From Gnetum montanum (Eukaryota; Streptophyta; Gnetopsida; Gnetales; Gnetaceae): 58,635 nt of DNA. Positions within the stretch are counted from its first letter, which is position 1; each line of letters starts with the position of its first letter. Below the pieces are notes generated by a model. That model was given only the letters and a program-made list of their open reading frames with translations. It ran no database searches and had not been told where the DNA came from. This document shows positions 23,780 through 36,221 of the stretch, piece by piece. The stretch is from NCBI GenBank assembly GCA_015680685.1, contig MNCI01007719.1, positions 82,253-140,887 on the forward strand. The letters run 5' to 3'. Position numbers and translations under genes: made by a program.

Positions 23780-25120
23780 TCAAGAGAGGTGGTTAGCAAT
23801 CACATTCTTGGTCCTTTTTCGATCTACCATTGTGAGATCGAATTCTTGCAAGATCATGAGCCACCATATGATATGAGGGCTCACCGTTAGCTTGTTCACC
23901 AGGAAATAGATGGCACAGTGGTTTGTGTGCACAAATACTTTATAACCAAGCACATAGTTCTTGAACTTGTCGAGAGCATACACCACTACCATTATTTTTT
24001 TTTCAATTGTGATATAATTCAACTATGCTCTCACAATGCTTAGGCTCATGGATTGGATGTAATATCAACATTTTTTATCATCTAGTTGCATAAGAACCAC
24101 TCCCAAAGCATAATTAGATGCGTCTGTCATGATGTTGAATGGCCTAGACCAATCTAGTGCCCATAGAATTGGAGTTTCTACAAGTTTCTCCTTTAGTAGT
24201 TGGAATGCATGTTCACACTCCTTAGTCTAGATGAATGGAGCATCCTTCTTTGTAAACTCGACTAATAGCTTTGTGATCTTGGAGAAATTTTCTATAAATC
24301 ACCAATAGTAGCCAGTATGTTCAAGGAATGATTTAACATCCTTGACTATCTCTGGTTGATATGTAATTCCTTGGATGACCCTTATTTTTTTTTTTTGGTC
24401 TACCTCAATTCCTTCTTATGAAATTCAGTGTCCCAACATAATGCCCTCTTGAACCATGAGATGACCCTTCTACCAATTAAGCCGTAGGTTTATTTCAACA
24501 CATCTCTTCAATACTTACTCAAGAAAGTCTAAGGCTTTCTCAAACATAGCTCCATAGGTGGAGAAGTCATCCATGAAGACTTCCACGCCACTATTGATTT
24601 GCTGTTAGAAAATACTAAGGGACTTGCACAAACCAAATTGCATCTTATAATATGCAAAAGTTCCCCAGGGACTTGTGAATGTTGTCTTGGCCTAATCTTC
24701 TGGCACAATTTAGATTTGGTTATAGCCACTATAACCATCCAAGAAGCTATAATAGAAATGCTTGGATATCGTATTCGACACTTGATCCACAAATGGCAAT
24801 GGAAAATGATCTTTAAACATTACCATATTCAAAATCTTGAAATTGATACAAGCCCACCACTTGCCACCTTTCTTTAGCACAATTATGAGTGAGCTATCCC
24901 ACTCACTATCTATGATAGGGTAGATGAAGCCTGCCTTGAGGAGTTACTCTATTTTCTTCTTAACAATTTGCTTCAATTTAGAGTTCAGCCGCCTCTACGA
25001 CAGCCTTCTTGGCTTCATGGCCAAGTTGGTGTAAATGCGATGTTGACATATCCTTGGATCAATTCCTATCAGCTTGGGATATGACTAAGAAAAGGTTGTT
25101 GGCCATTTGTTAACCACCAT
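23780..25120 (-). pseudogene. Reverse transcriptase and RNase H of element 2
   Basis: The RT begins after the PR-RT linker, with LLKAGFIYPI and a degenerate KDHFPLPF block (about 24960-24830). The catalytic motif reads FMDDFSTYG (about 24580-24550), the Athila variant of YxDD. RNase H (24022-23780) reads TIEKKIMVVVYALDKFKNYV, then HTNHCAIYFL, then ANHLS, so the DH of the consensus TDH is changed to NH. Frame changes are frequent between 24100 and 24500. It is inactive, but the domain order PR-RT-RH-INT is intact. Confidence 0.82.
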
Positions 25121-25129
25121 TAACAACTT

Positions 25130-26026
25130 TTCTATTGTTTAGGAGTAAGTTTGGCATTGATTATGATTGATTTACCATTGTTTAAAAATGCATATTCCAT
25201 GCCAATCGGTAGAGTTTTTAGTTCTAGGGGCTCCTGCTTAAAGTTATTAGGGATTTCCAACTCTTCCCAACAAGTTTCATCATTTTCATCATTAGAGAGT
25301 TGGTGATGAACTTGCTCAAGTTTATCCATGCTTTTAGCATAAGCACATGCTAGGCTCTTGGTTCATTCCATGCATAATGTGCTACTCTCTAAGTCAACTA
25401 TCAACCACTCGGTGCCCTCCTATTTTATGGTTGCTGCATACAGACACCTTTGAATATATGCTTCTTGTGCACACTGATTGCATGCTTTGATGTATTTACT
25501 TTTAATGGATGAAATGTTTTGCACACAATTGCACCCATTATCACTATACACAATGAATGGCATACACTTCTTCTCTAACTTTCCAAATTCATTTTCCTTG
25601 GAGATTTCCAAGGAGAGGTCCCTTATGCCCATACATGCATTGACCATGCTTAGCCAAGCCCTTCCCATAATGATGGGGAAGTCACCTTTGTAGTTTTCAA
25701 CCTTAATCACTAGAAAATCAACATGATAGCACCACCCACTAACTTTGGTCACAATGTCCTCCACTAATCCCAAAAGAATAGTGATTGATTGATCTACCAA
25801 TTCTAGATGGATGTTGCTCTTCTTAAGAGGTGGTAGGTTTCATGCCTTGTACATGTCATAGGACATGAAAGTGACACCAAAACTAGAATCAAGAAGAGTC
25901 TTACATGGCTTATGTCAAACTATCTATAGGTAAATGAGAGGACTTCCTGGATCAAATCATTTCATGGGAAGATTTTCAGTATTAATCTAATTAGAAACAA
26001 AATGAGCTAGCATCATAGTGTAGATT
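25130..26026 (-). pseudogene. Protease region and PR-RT linker of element 2, cut by element 3
   Basis: VDQSITILLGLVEDIVTKVS (25800-25740) followed by DFLVIKVENYKGDFPIIMGR (about 25725-25665) and AWLSMVNACMG is the C-terminal half of the Athila protease. The linker with PLELKTLPIGMEYAFLNNGK (about 25240-25180) leads into the RT. The upstream part ends at 26026, where element 3 is inserted; the gag side resumes at 32746. Confidence 0.78.
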
Positions 26027-26839
26027 TGATGAGTGGCAAGGTACCCCTACACTTAACCATACGAATACGAGCGTTACATGTGTGATCCGGTCGAACTTCG
26101 TAGACTAAGTGCCTACACACCTTACGGAACACCTAAGGTTAATCAATCATTGTCCTCCCAAGCTTAATTGTATTTTTCACGGTTGTATGGTTAAGTAAGC
26201 TTGAGGCATGTGATTTTTATATCTTTTATGTTTTTATCACCTATGCTAAGAGAGGAAAGGGTGAAGAAACTAAGTAACTAACTTTAACTAACTAAGCCTT
26301 AATCATCCTAGCATTAGTATTCGTTCCCACTTGCTATTTTACACCCTGAACTAATGCAACGCTACTAGGATTACCAAACGCTATTCGTTACTGGGATTAC
26401 CAAGCGTAACGCATGTGCTCGAGGCGGTCGTACTGAATGCACTTAACTATGAGAGTTTAGCGTCGAGAGAGATTAATTCCTTAAGAAAGCATTTAAACAA
26501 TTAACAATAATTAAAGTCCTATTTAGCTTAGTCCATGCTCTACAAGGTTTATCCAAAAGTTCATCCGTACACAATTGTGTGCTTAGGTACAAAATTGCTC
26601 GAATAAAGATCTGTTCACTTTGGGACTCCTACTGTGGGTACATGGAAATTATTCTAACTTTGGAATGGAAAAATGGCAAGAGTTTGGCTAAGGTCTAGAT
26701 CTAGATGGAGAAACAAGGGAGAGCTGCCTCTTATTTATAGAACTAGCGATGGGCTACGATATCGCATACACGATATCGTAGGGAAGGACACGATATCGCG
26801 TACAAGATATCACGGCCCATGCGATATCACATCCCATCA
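26027..26839 (-). repeat. 3' LTR of element 3
   Basis: 813 bp, TGATGAG to CATCA, followed by the polypurine tract. The minus-strand TATA (CTATAAATAAG, about 26739-26729) and four GATATC-type sites (26758-26826) define the U3. It is the intact reference for the gapped 5' LTR of this element. Confidence 0.9.
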
Positions 26840-26851
26840 TACCCCCATGAC
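26840..26851 (-). other. 3' polypurine tract of element 3
   Basis: The minus strand reads GTCATGGGGGTA directly before the LTR start TGATGGG. The 13 plus-strand bases CCCCCATGACTGA here recur exactly beside the end of the gag-pro frame (28800-28812), an internal second copy of the tract. Equivalent 3' tracts lie at 37489-37500 (element 4) and 53384-53395 (element 5). Confidence 0.8.
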
Positions 26852-28795
26852 TGAATAAAAAATCATCCTCAAGTTCCTTACAAAATATTGGAAAGGTATG
26901 GGATTATTGACTTGAATGAAACTAATGGTGAATGGGATGACATGTGAACAGATCATCATTACAGAACATGACAAAACTAGTGTTCATGACAACAAGAGTG
27001 TACACTATGTACATTTGACATCTAGCTTTATTTGGCAGCTGAGAAAGAGAGAGAGAGAAAGAAAGAAGTTTTGCTACTGCCACTGCCAAGATTGCACCTT
27101 TCATTGTCTATGCATAAGCGTGCCATCAATCTCATTCCTTGCATGACTGCTTCAGAACCGATCCATTCCAAGTGTTTCCTCCAAATCCATTCCATTGTTG
27201 CATGATTGCCATCTGCACACACAANCACCGATCCATTCCAAGTGTTTCCTCCAAATCCATTTCATTGTTGCATGATTGCCATCTGCACACACAACATAGT
27301 CTTATATTAGCAAGGGTAAATGAATCATAATGCAATTGATACCTTGCTTCGGTGTAAGGTCCATTGGCTGAGTTGTGGTATGGCTAATACGAGTCTGGAG
27401 ATATAATATTGGTGCCTACCCAGGGTGTAGGGGTTTAGAGAAAATCAAAAAAATTGGACTAGGACCCCCATGATTGAGAGAAAACCTCCAGTAGTGAGAG
27501 AATGGAGAAAAAGAAAAGGAACAAGAAAGGTGGAGAAAAAGAAACAACTGTAATGCTAATGAAATGGATGTCAAAGATGGCAATGAACAAAAATAAAAAC
27601 TGATCACGAAAATGTTTAAGGGAAAGAAATTAACTGATGCACCAAATAGGAATGCTAGTGGGTCCTCCCCAAAGTAGGCTCATGCCCTTAATGCCTTGAC
27701 AAACCCACATTCAAAGAGTCCATAGGCTCTAGAAATTTCATTTGGAAACAAGAGTTAAATTCTTAACCACAAGAGTTTACCAACAAGAAAAGAATGCATC
27801 AACCAAAATATACACTACTGATACAACCGGTAATGAGGTGAACAATGGAGGAAGAGTGATGGAAAGAAGAGAATGGAATGGAGTTTCAAGAATAAGGTGA
27901 TGTATAGCCCCTTATCTATTTAATGATTAATGTGACTTGGTAGATCTCATTCCAAATCTAGCCTCAAACAAACCACATCCAGTGACTTTGCATTAATACA
28001 TTTGGCTAATCCATCCTCCTGAAGTAACAAGAATGCCTTCCTCAAAGAGGCACCACCATTTTGACGAAATGAAAGATGAGAAGGTAGGAAGGGAGAAGGG
28101 CCTTAGTTAGAGGGAACATGTTTATTTTAGTTCCATAACCAGTGCTTGTAGCCCAAATGATTATTTCGTCTAAGCGGTGTGCTTTGAATTCTCACCTTTT
28201 TTTTTCGTGAGAACCACACCATGTAAAGAATTATTATTTTTATTTTTATTCACTTAGCTCCCCAATAATTGGGTAACATCAAAACAGTAAGAAAAATCAA
28301 GAAGAAAACACCCAAGCACCCAAGAGAATGGCCAACAAAAATGTATCAAGTTCCCTTGAAGTCATACCCTTTTCAATCCTTGAGTCCTTCCTTACTTTAA
28401 GAAATACCCAGTCACCAATTTGTTAATAGTTCTTATTAATTTGAAGAAAGGGACTATGCAGTTCCAAGCCAAGAGAGACCATAGAAATTTATGGATGCGT
28501 GGATGATGTGGACTCATTTCCTGCTATATCAAAAGAACCATACCTTAGTATCAACATCATAACTTAAAGGTAAAAACCAAACATTAGCAATCAATGCAGT
28601 ACAGTTCATACCATCTTTGGAGCACTTATTAAGTGACGAATCAAATAAAGTAATCAAACACACAAAGAAATAAAAAAGTATAAATGATGTTGTAAAACAA
28701 AAACAAGAAAGGTTAAAGAAATTGTAAAACAAAAATGTGTAAAACAAAAACTTAAAAAGAAACTGAGGGCCTCAAATGATCAATATAGGTGGCCA
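26852..28795 (-). other. Non-coding region and ORF3 remnant of element 3
   Basis: 27640-27730 holds the conserved block GTGGGTCCTCCCCAAAGTAG, but the outer hairpin stem is broken in this copy. At 27311-27283 the minus strand keeps GCTAAT...TGTGTGCAG directly before an ATG (27282), matching the ORF3 leader of elements 2 and 5. From this ATG only about 26 codons are open, so ORF3 has been deleted or replaced. A single N at 27225 is flanked by two near-identical copies of about 65 bases (27160-27224 and 27226-27294). Confidence 0.6.
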
Positions 28796-31700
28796 TCTCC
28801 CCCATGACTGAATTGACAGGGAGATATTCGAAATAATGAGCATTTGTTTAAATTTTTTAGAAGTGTCCAACTTCTCCCAATTGATGTTTTCAGGTTAAGG
28901 GTTGGAAGTTGGCGACGCTCATACTCCAGTGTATCTATGCTTTCGTTGTGGTTGCCCGTTGTTCCCCCAGTTAGTTCCATGCATGTTGGTGAGTTGCTCT
29001 CCTTATCAGCTATCAACCATTGGGTGTTTTCTTGTTGTGTGGTTGCTACATACAGGAACCTTTGTATATGAGATTCTTGGGCACATCGGTTGCATACAGG
29101 AAATGCTAAGCACTCCTGTACGTCATCACCCTTTGTATCACTGTATGTGATGCATGGAAATTTCTTCTTCTCGATCTTTCCAGGGAAAGATCGTGGATTC
29201 CTAGGCATGCATTTATGGTACTTAGCCATGCCCTCCCCATTATAATTGGAAAATTCCCTTTGTTATTGTTAACTTCTATCACTAGGAAATCAGCTGGGTA
29301 TGACCAACCACACACAGTGGTAACAATGTCCTCCAAAAATCCCAAGGGAATAGTGATGGATTGGTTAGCCATCTCTAATTAAATATTGCTCTTCTTTAGT
29401 TGAGGTAGGTTCTAGGCTTTATACATTTCTCGTGATATTAAGTTGACTCCAGAACCTAAGTTAAGAAGAGCCTTCGTGGTTCATTCCCAGTGACTTGGAG
29501 ATAGATTAAGGGACTCCCGAGATTAGAGAGTTTCCTGGGAGGGTGGCCCACCTTTATTCAGTCAATGACAGTATGTGTTAACATAACCATGTGCATTGAG
29601 CTCTGTTGTTGGTTTGAAGGGAGCTCCAAAGCCTTACTTGATTGAGGAGTGTTCATAGACTCAACCACTTGTGGTTGTGAGAGTTTGTTTGGACTGTTGG
29701 CTCTAAAGAAAGGTCTTCTCTTTGTATGGTTGTTAGAACCAGCAGTGGGTTGAAGGTTTACAACTCTCGTAGCATTACATTGCTGTGGTTGAGTGGGGAG
29801 TTCCCCTTGCATCGTTGGAGTGGGTGGTAGTAGAATTATTGACGTAAGAGATGCGGATGGATTCGGAGGATGGTATGCATGTGGAGTGTCTCTCCCAGGA
29901 GAGGGAGTCTTAAAATACTCCCAAACTTGGTAGTGACATTGTAGAGTTACGTGACCCATAGAGTCACTTGGAGAAACCAGTTATTACATGTAATAGCCAT
30001 ACGGGTCTGGTTGTCGATAAGGGTATTGTTGTCTAGGTGATGGCATCCCTCATGACTGTCGGTATTGCCACTGCTGGTGTTGCTCGATAGGTTGTGGTGG
30101 AGTTCCACTTGGATAAGATGTTAAGGGTTGATGGAACTACCTTGGGTTACCTTGGGGATAAGGTAACCTCCGGGGTGCTTGCCGTTTGTTAATTCTTAGG
30201 TTGAGTGCATACACCCCAAACTCTTGCAGATGTGAGATTATTGGGCAACATCCCTTAGGATGGTCATACTCGCATATTTCACATCCACCATCATCATTCG
30301 TATTGGAATCCACAACCTCATCGGTGATAGTCATTTTTCCCTTACCCTTGTTATGTGCATGGTCTGAATCTCTCCTCTTTTTCTTATCATGGTCACTACT
30401 TCGCTTCTTAGACTCCTCTACGATTTTTAAAATGGTTTCAAATATACCATCTAAGGAGTCCCACATTTGATCTACCTTAGCCAACACTTTTGGTTGTTAA
30501 CTTTTGAAGTGGAAAGATTTTTCCATTCACCAACTCCTCAAGTGATGACTCATCCTCCTCCTCGCAGAATCTCACTCCCCTCTTTCCGAGGGAAGGATTG
30601 CAATTATACTCTTCTGCATTTTCTTTTTTCTGTAGCTCTCCTTCTTCCTTAGCTACTTGCTCAAACCATCTATGAACTTCATGGGAGCTAAGTTCAGATA
30701 ATCTCCCTTGGTCATACATTCCAAGGGTTCTCCTGGTTTCATGTCTTAGCCCATCTACAAGGTGGCGAAGTTGATCCCGTTGTGCGTAACCATGGCCCAG
30801 GCAACGATGTAATAGTGCATAATATCAGCCCATGGTAGCATCTAAGGGTTCATGATTACCCTGCTTCCATCCTTGGATCTGCTTACGCAAGTTGGACACT
30901 CTAGCCTACGTTTGATATTTATCGTTGAATAGTTCTAGCATTGTACTCCATCGTCTAATAGATTCCAGTTCTAAGGATCGGTACCAACTGTCTGCTTATT
31001 TTATGAGTGTCCTTGGGAATAAATTTAACTTTTTCCACTCATTTTTGATATTTTGCAAGGCATAGGCATTGTGAAATGCCTGTAAGTGGTTTTGTGGATC
31101 AGCGTTGTATCCCCCCTCAAATCGGAAGATATTATTCATGTCTAGTCTCTTGATCTGGCTATCTTTCTGGTGCCTTGTAGGTATCCTCATAGCCTCTGTA
31201 ATATCTAACATACTTCGGGTGGAAATTAGGGGTTCATCATTGTCATTTATTTCATGGCGTCGGTGATGCCTATGCAGTTCCCTACTTTTCTTTCTTCCAT
31301 GCCTTGATTCTCTTGAATGCCCTCGTCCTCGCTCCCGACTCTCTCGTCGAGGGTTCTCATTATACCTACCCTTTCCCTCATGGGTGTGCTCTTTGTGACT
31401 ATGTCCTAATGTGGAAGGAGAGGGTGAATGATGTGATGAAGGTGAAGAAGAAGGGGAACAATCACCATGATGATTCTTCTTACCTTCCCTTCGGTGGCTA
31501 CAGCCCCGATCGTGATGACAATCAGAATTCCCGCCTTTGTCATGTGTTTGTGTTCCCTCATTGAACACTTGGTGTTCACGGGGATTAGAACCAGGGTTGT
31601 GAATCGTAGAGTGTAGGTTCTGATACCCACCTCCTCACCATTGTCAGGAGGGGGAACATCATTTTGTGGAAAACCTATTGAAATAGGTTCACCACCCTTG

Positions 31701-32122
31701 ATTTCGCTTATGACGGGTGAACTGTTATGGAGCCCCTTACCCTTCAACGATATATGCTAACTCTCCTACCATGAGTCCCTTAAATGTTGCACTGCGGTGG
31801 GATGGTAATCCCTTGTGTCATAATCACTTACAACGTATTCATCGTATAGCTGCATCATGTCTATCTATGCAAGAGCACGAAGAAGCATGTTAAGGACTGC
31901 ATGATCTAGGGGTAACACCATGTTACCTTGCAAGTCTCACCAACACAGTTGTTCATCCTGATGGAGGATAAAGGTAAAATTGGGTACATACTCATCGTGA
32001 TGAGTATATACTACCTGATACTATTGAGGAACTAGTGGGTTTGGGTTACATTTGTTAGAACATCGACTGTCTCTTGTGTGATCCCTAGGTGGTGAAGTGC
32101 TTTTATGAGAAGAAGAAGACAT
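28796..32122 (-). pseudogene. gag: Gag-protease of element 3
   Basis: The frame opens at ATG 32122 (MSSSSHKS) about 130 bases past the PBS, as in elements 2 and 4. The middle region has MLELFNDKYQT (about 30945), HRCLGHGYAQRDQ and GLRHETRRTLGMY (about 30800-30720), the plant gag signature. The zinc knuckle CEICEYDHPKGCC lies at about 30285-30245. A Pro/Gln-rich linker leads to the protease, with DQSITIPLGFLEDIVTTV and FPIIMGRAWLSTINACLG (29372-29200). The frame then runs straight into the polypurine-like G-run at 28812-28795 (FSHGGDG). In the autonomous copies that run follows the integrase, so RT to integrase was removed cleanly. A His/Arg/Ser-rich basic block sits at 31568-31250. Several stops are present. 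Confidence 0.82.
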
Positions 32123-32248
32123 TGTTATCTTGTCGGTGTGCTATTGACCATTGTTTAAATTTTCTTCTAATTAATCCTAAGGGTTCGTTTATGCTTTCCA
32201 ATGATGTGGATGATTTCCTATGTTCTACTTAGCGCACAAACAACTTAG

Positions 32249-32266
32249 TCCCCAGCAACGGTGCCA
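32249..32266 (-). other. Primer binding site for tRNA-Asp, element 3
   Basis: The minus strand reads TGGCACCGTTGCTGGGGA. It differs from the exact complement of plant tRNA-Asp (TGGCGCCGTTGCCGGGGA) by two transitions. One base separates it from the LTR. Confidence 0.9.
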
Positions 32267-32267
32267 A

Positions 32268-32745
32268 TGATGAGTGGTGAGGTACCCCTACACTCAACCA
32301 TATGAATACGAGCATTACATGCACAATCTAATCGAACTCTATAGGCTAAGAGCCTACACGCCTTATGGAACACCTAAGGTTAATCAATCGTTGTCCTCCC
32401 AAGCTTGAGCCATGTGATTTTTATATCTTTTATGTTTTTATCGCCTATGCTAAGAGAGGAAAGGGTGAAGAGACTAAGTAACGAACTTTAACTAACTAAA
32501 CCTTAATCATCCTAGCATCAGTATCCATTCCCACTTATCATTTCACACCTTGAACCAATGCAACACTATTGGGATTACTAAACGCTATTCATTACTGGGA
32601 TTACCAAGCGTAACGCANAGAGTTTGGCTAAGGTCTAGATCTAGATGGAGAAAAAAGGGAGACTTGCCTCTTATTTATAGAATTGGCGGTGGGTTGCGAT
32701 ATCACGTAAGCAATATCGTGGCCCATGTGATATCGCGTCCCATCA
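32268..32745 (-). repeat. 5' LTR of element 3, with assembly gap at N
   Basis: Only 478 bp against 813 bp for the 3' LTR. About 275 bp corresponding to 26408-26682 is missing exactly at the N at 32618, so this shortening is an assembly artefact. Separately, a 37-bp stretch between two AAGCTT copies in the 3' LTR (about 26160-26200) is absent here (near 32400), a real small deletion. U3 keeps TATA and the GATATC palindromes. Confidence 0.88.
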
Positions 32746-35204
32746 GGATCCAAGGTGGTGTTTGTTCTGAAGGGTACTCAAAGGTATTTGGTGTAGAGGA
32801 TGAGGGTACTAGAGATGTAGGGCGATCAATCGTACTAGGTTGTGAGGGTTGGAGAGAACTGTTGAATTGGAAGAAAGGTCTTTTTCTAGATTGATTATTT
32901 GAACCTCTCAACTGGAAAGCTGGTTGTGAATGTACATCCCTTGTAGCATTTCATTATTGTGGCTATCAAGGAATATTACCTTGCATGAATGGAGTAGGAG
33001 GTAACTGGGTTGAGGGTGGAGGTGTGTGTGTAGATGGATGCAAAGGATGGTATGGATATGGGTTTCCTCCTTGAGTAGATGGTGAATGTGTTCAATGGTA
33101 CTTTGGAAGGTAACCGTGATGCTAAAATGAGGTATGATTTGCAGAACTTCTTGGAGAGATGGGTTGCTAAACATAGTACCCGTATGGATCTGGTTGCTTG
33201 TAAGGGTACTACTGCCTTAGCAACAGCATTCTCCACAATTGTGGTTGATGCCATTGTTGGTATTACTCATATGGTTGTGGTGGAGCTCCACTAGGGTAAT
33301 AAGCCTATTTTTGCTTGTGGAACTGCCATGGATTTCCCTAAGGATAAGGCAATCATCTAGGTGCTTAACTATGTGCTAGTCAAGGATTCAATGCGTACAC
33401 CCTAGACTCTTGTAAGTGTAACACCATAAGGCAACATCCCTTTAGATGTTCATATTAACACATGACACAACTAGTTTCATCATCAAAGTAAGTTTCCATA
33501 ACTTCCTCTATGGAAACAGCTTTTCCCTTACCTCTTTGGTAGGCACGTTTAGCTTCTTTTCACCTCTTGCGATTATGATCACTATTTTGCTCTTTAAATT
33601 TTTTAGCAATATTCATAGTAGTTTGGAATTTTTCATCCAAAGGTCCCATAATTTATCAACCTTTGCTAAAATATCATACACAAATTTTTGTATGGGCAAG
33701 GTTTTCCTATTTACACTTCCTCAACTGGTGACTCCTCGTTACAAAATCAGACCTCCTATTTTCGGATGGAAGGATTTCTATTATATTCTTCTATACTTTC
33801 CCTATTTCACAACTCATCTTCTTCTTTTGCTACCTACTCTGTTAGCCTTTGGATCTGATGAGCTCTTAGTTTAGACAGTATCCCTTGGGCATACACCCCA
33901 AGAGTTCTTCTAGTTTCTACTCTGAGCCCATCTATGATGTGGCAAAGTTGTTCCCTTTGAGAATAAGCATGGCAAAGGCATCGATGTAAGAGTGAATAAT
34001 ATCTATCCATAACGACATGCAAGGGTTCATGTGTTCCTTATTTCCATCCTTGGATTTACCTCCTCAGATTAGACACTCTGGAGTAGGTTTGATATTTGTT
34101 GTTGAATAGCTCCAACATGGTACTCCATTTGCAAATAGATTTTGGCTTCAAAGACCAATACTAGCTTTCAACTTCCTTGATAAGTGTTCTAGGAAAAATT
34201 TTGAATTTTTGCCACTCATTTTCTATGTTCTGTAAGGCATAAGCATTATGGAAAGCTTATAGATGATTCTACAAATCAAAATTATATCCCTTCTCAAATC
34301 ATGAAATATTATTCATGTCTAAGCACATGATCTAACTATCTTTCATATGCTTGGTTGGAATTCTAATTGCCTATGCAATGTTAAGTATACATCTAGTTGG
34401 CAATAGAGGTTCTTCATCATGATTGTGTCGATGATGTTGATGATGGCTCTTACCACCTTGGCATTCTTGATGGCCTTGATGATCACTGTTGTCTCATTGA
34501 TCACCTTCATCATGATTATTTCGATGGTGGCTTCTATGAGAACTGGAAAATGAAGCAGAATGTTTAGAATCAAATGAAAAGGATAGAGAGGAAAGTGAAC
34601 CACTACCGTCACTGCAGTATCCACCAACATATTTCCACTCATTACGACCACCATCCTTAGATCCCTTCCTATTGTGATGTTTTCCCTAGTCCTTGCCTTA
34701 ACTGTCACTCTTTCCTAAACTTGGTTTATGAATAGTAAATCGTAGGTTTAGGGCCACACCTACATTACCAATAATAGGGGATGGAGACTCTTCATATTAA
34801 GAACCTTCAAAAGGAGGATCCTAATTATCATCTTGATTTAGTATAAACAAGGGGTTAGTGAAATGTTTTTCCTTTGTAGCCTCATGTTGCTTCTCCTGAT
34901 GTTGATCTCACTTGCATTGTGTTTCAGTGGGACGGTGGTCCCGAGTGTCATAACCATTCATAATGTATTCCTCGTGAAGATCTGGAATGACCAACTTCTT
35001 AAGAGTCTAAAATAGCATCCCAGGTATAGATTGATCAAGGGGCAAGATGATGTTACCCCCCATATCATGACATCGCAATTGTTCATCTTGATATAGGATG
35101 AAGGTGAAGTCTAGTACATACTCATCTGGATGAGTATACACCACTTTGCACTCCTATAGGACTAGCAGTTTGACATCTTCATATCTATGAGAAGAAGAAG
35201 ACAT
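32746..35204 (-). pseudogene. gag: Gag of element 2 (5' part of its gag-pro)
   Basis: The frame opens at ATG 35204 (MSSSSHRYED) and is heavily broken. Recognisable parts are a THPDEYVLDFTFILYQDEQ stretch (about 35140-35080), a His/Asp-rich region near 34600, RCLCHAYSQREQ then GLRVETRRTLGVYAQG (34022-33880), and a zinc-knuckle relic CVMC-YEHLKGCC (about 33465-33425). The Pro-rich linker (33250-32900) is cut at 32746 by element 3 and continues at 26026 as protease. Confidence 0.75.
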
Positions 35205-35321
35205 TTTGCAAAACAAATAAAATTATCAGTGTGCTTAGTATTTATATGTCATGTAAAAGTGATGTTGACCATATAAATAATATTCACTAATCGTAGATAG
35301 CACACATTTCAACAAACAAAG

Positions 35322-35339
35322 TCCCCAACAGTAGTGCCA
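35322..35339 (-). other. Primer binding site for tRNA-Asp, element 2
   Basis: The minus strand reads TGGCACTACTGTTGGGGA, recognisable but carrying more substitutions than the other copies, in keeping with an older insertion. One base separates it from the LTR at 35341. Confidence 0.75.
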
Positions 35340-35340
35340 A

Positions 35341-36221
35341 TGATGAGCAACAAGGTACCCCTACGCCCAACCATATGAATCATAAAGCGTTCACACATAA
35401 TTTGGTCGAATTGTATGGACTTTATAACTTCTAATACACTAGTCTTCTAAGCAGTAAACCTTGCCCTAAGGTTATTCATTGTCTTCCCAATTACACTTGT
35501 GAGGCAGATGGTATGGTTAAGTGTAAATGAGGCATATGATTTTTATAGTTTTATGTTTTATAGTCCTAGTGCTTAAATAGAGAGAAAGACAAGGTAATTT
35601 AATGGCTAATTCAATGTAACTAACCTACTACTCTCTAGCTAGTCCTAACATAAGTATCTAGTTCCACTTTGCGTACACACCCTAAACCCACATATCCACT
35701 CTTGGGTTACTAAGTGCTACACTACTTGGCATACCAAACAATAACACTGCTAGGATTACCAAGCGAATACATGTTATGCTCGAAGTCATCGTACTTATGT
35801 ATTTAATCTAACTTATCTTGCTTAATTATCTTAATTAGCTTAATTACTAAAAAATATTGAATAAATAATTAAAAACATTAAATGCATAAATAAAATATTT
35901 AATCTATCCAGAATGTTGCAAGGTTTATCAAAAAGCTCATCTTTATTACCGCACACATTGTCATGCTCAAATACAACAATGCTCGAACAAAGATCTGTAC
36001 ACTCAATGACTCCTACTGTAGGCACTCGAGAGAAATATTCTAACTTTCAAATAAAAAAATTTCAAGAGCTTTTCTACTACTAAAATCTAATTACCATAAA
36101 TGCAGTTGATGGATGCGTATTTATAGCCAAAAAGCAAATGCTATGTCAACGGGGCCTCATCAACACATGAAATGATGTGTTGATGGGGCCTCATCGATGC
36201 AACCAAAAACATGACTCATCA
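35341..36221 (-). repeat. 5' LTR of element 2
   Basis: 881 bp, TGATGAG to CTCATCA. TATA (CTATAAATA) lies at 36126-36118. Upstream is a cassette of GGGGCCTCATC motifs and an 11-bp inverted repeat CATCAACACAT / ATGTGTTGATG with a 6-nt spacer (36158-36168 and 36175-36185). This is the same geometry as the unrelated sequence in element 1. Confidence 0.88.

Larger units (their letters stand above)
26027..32745 (-). mobile_element. Athila-like element 3, gag-pro only, nested in element 2
   Basis: A 6.7-kb minus-strand copy with both LTRs (26027-26839 and 32268-32745), tRNA-Asp PBS (32249-32266), gag and protease (32122 to about 28800), the conserved non-coding region and a 3' polypurine tract (26840-26851). 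RT, RNase H, integrase and nearly all of ORF3 are absent. Flanks are AGATT (22026 side: 26022-26026) and GGATC (32746-32750). The uninterrupted site in element 4 (43175-43182, TATGGATC) shows GGATC to be the ancestral target, so the left copy has changed by two transitions. Confidence 0.88.
17230..36221 (-). mobile_element. Athila-like retrotransposon element 2, with nested element 3
   Basis: The most complete copy, about 12.3 kb once the 6.7-kb nested element 3 (26027-32745) is removed. Order on the minus strand: 5' LTR (36221-35341), tRNA-Asp PBS, gag (35204 down, interrupted at 32746/26026), protease, RT, RNase H, integrase (to about 22340), conserved non-coding region, internal promoter (20815-20725), ORF3 (20268 to about 17570) and a truncated 3' LTR (about 17530-17230). 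The flanks CCAAG (17225-17229) and ACAAG (36222-36226) match at four of five bases and fit a target duplication. All coding parts carry stops. Confidence 0.85.

Noticed and set aside
27160-27294. Tandem duplication in the non-coding region of element 3
   Set aside because: Same signature at an N; treated as an assembly artefact.
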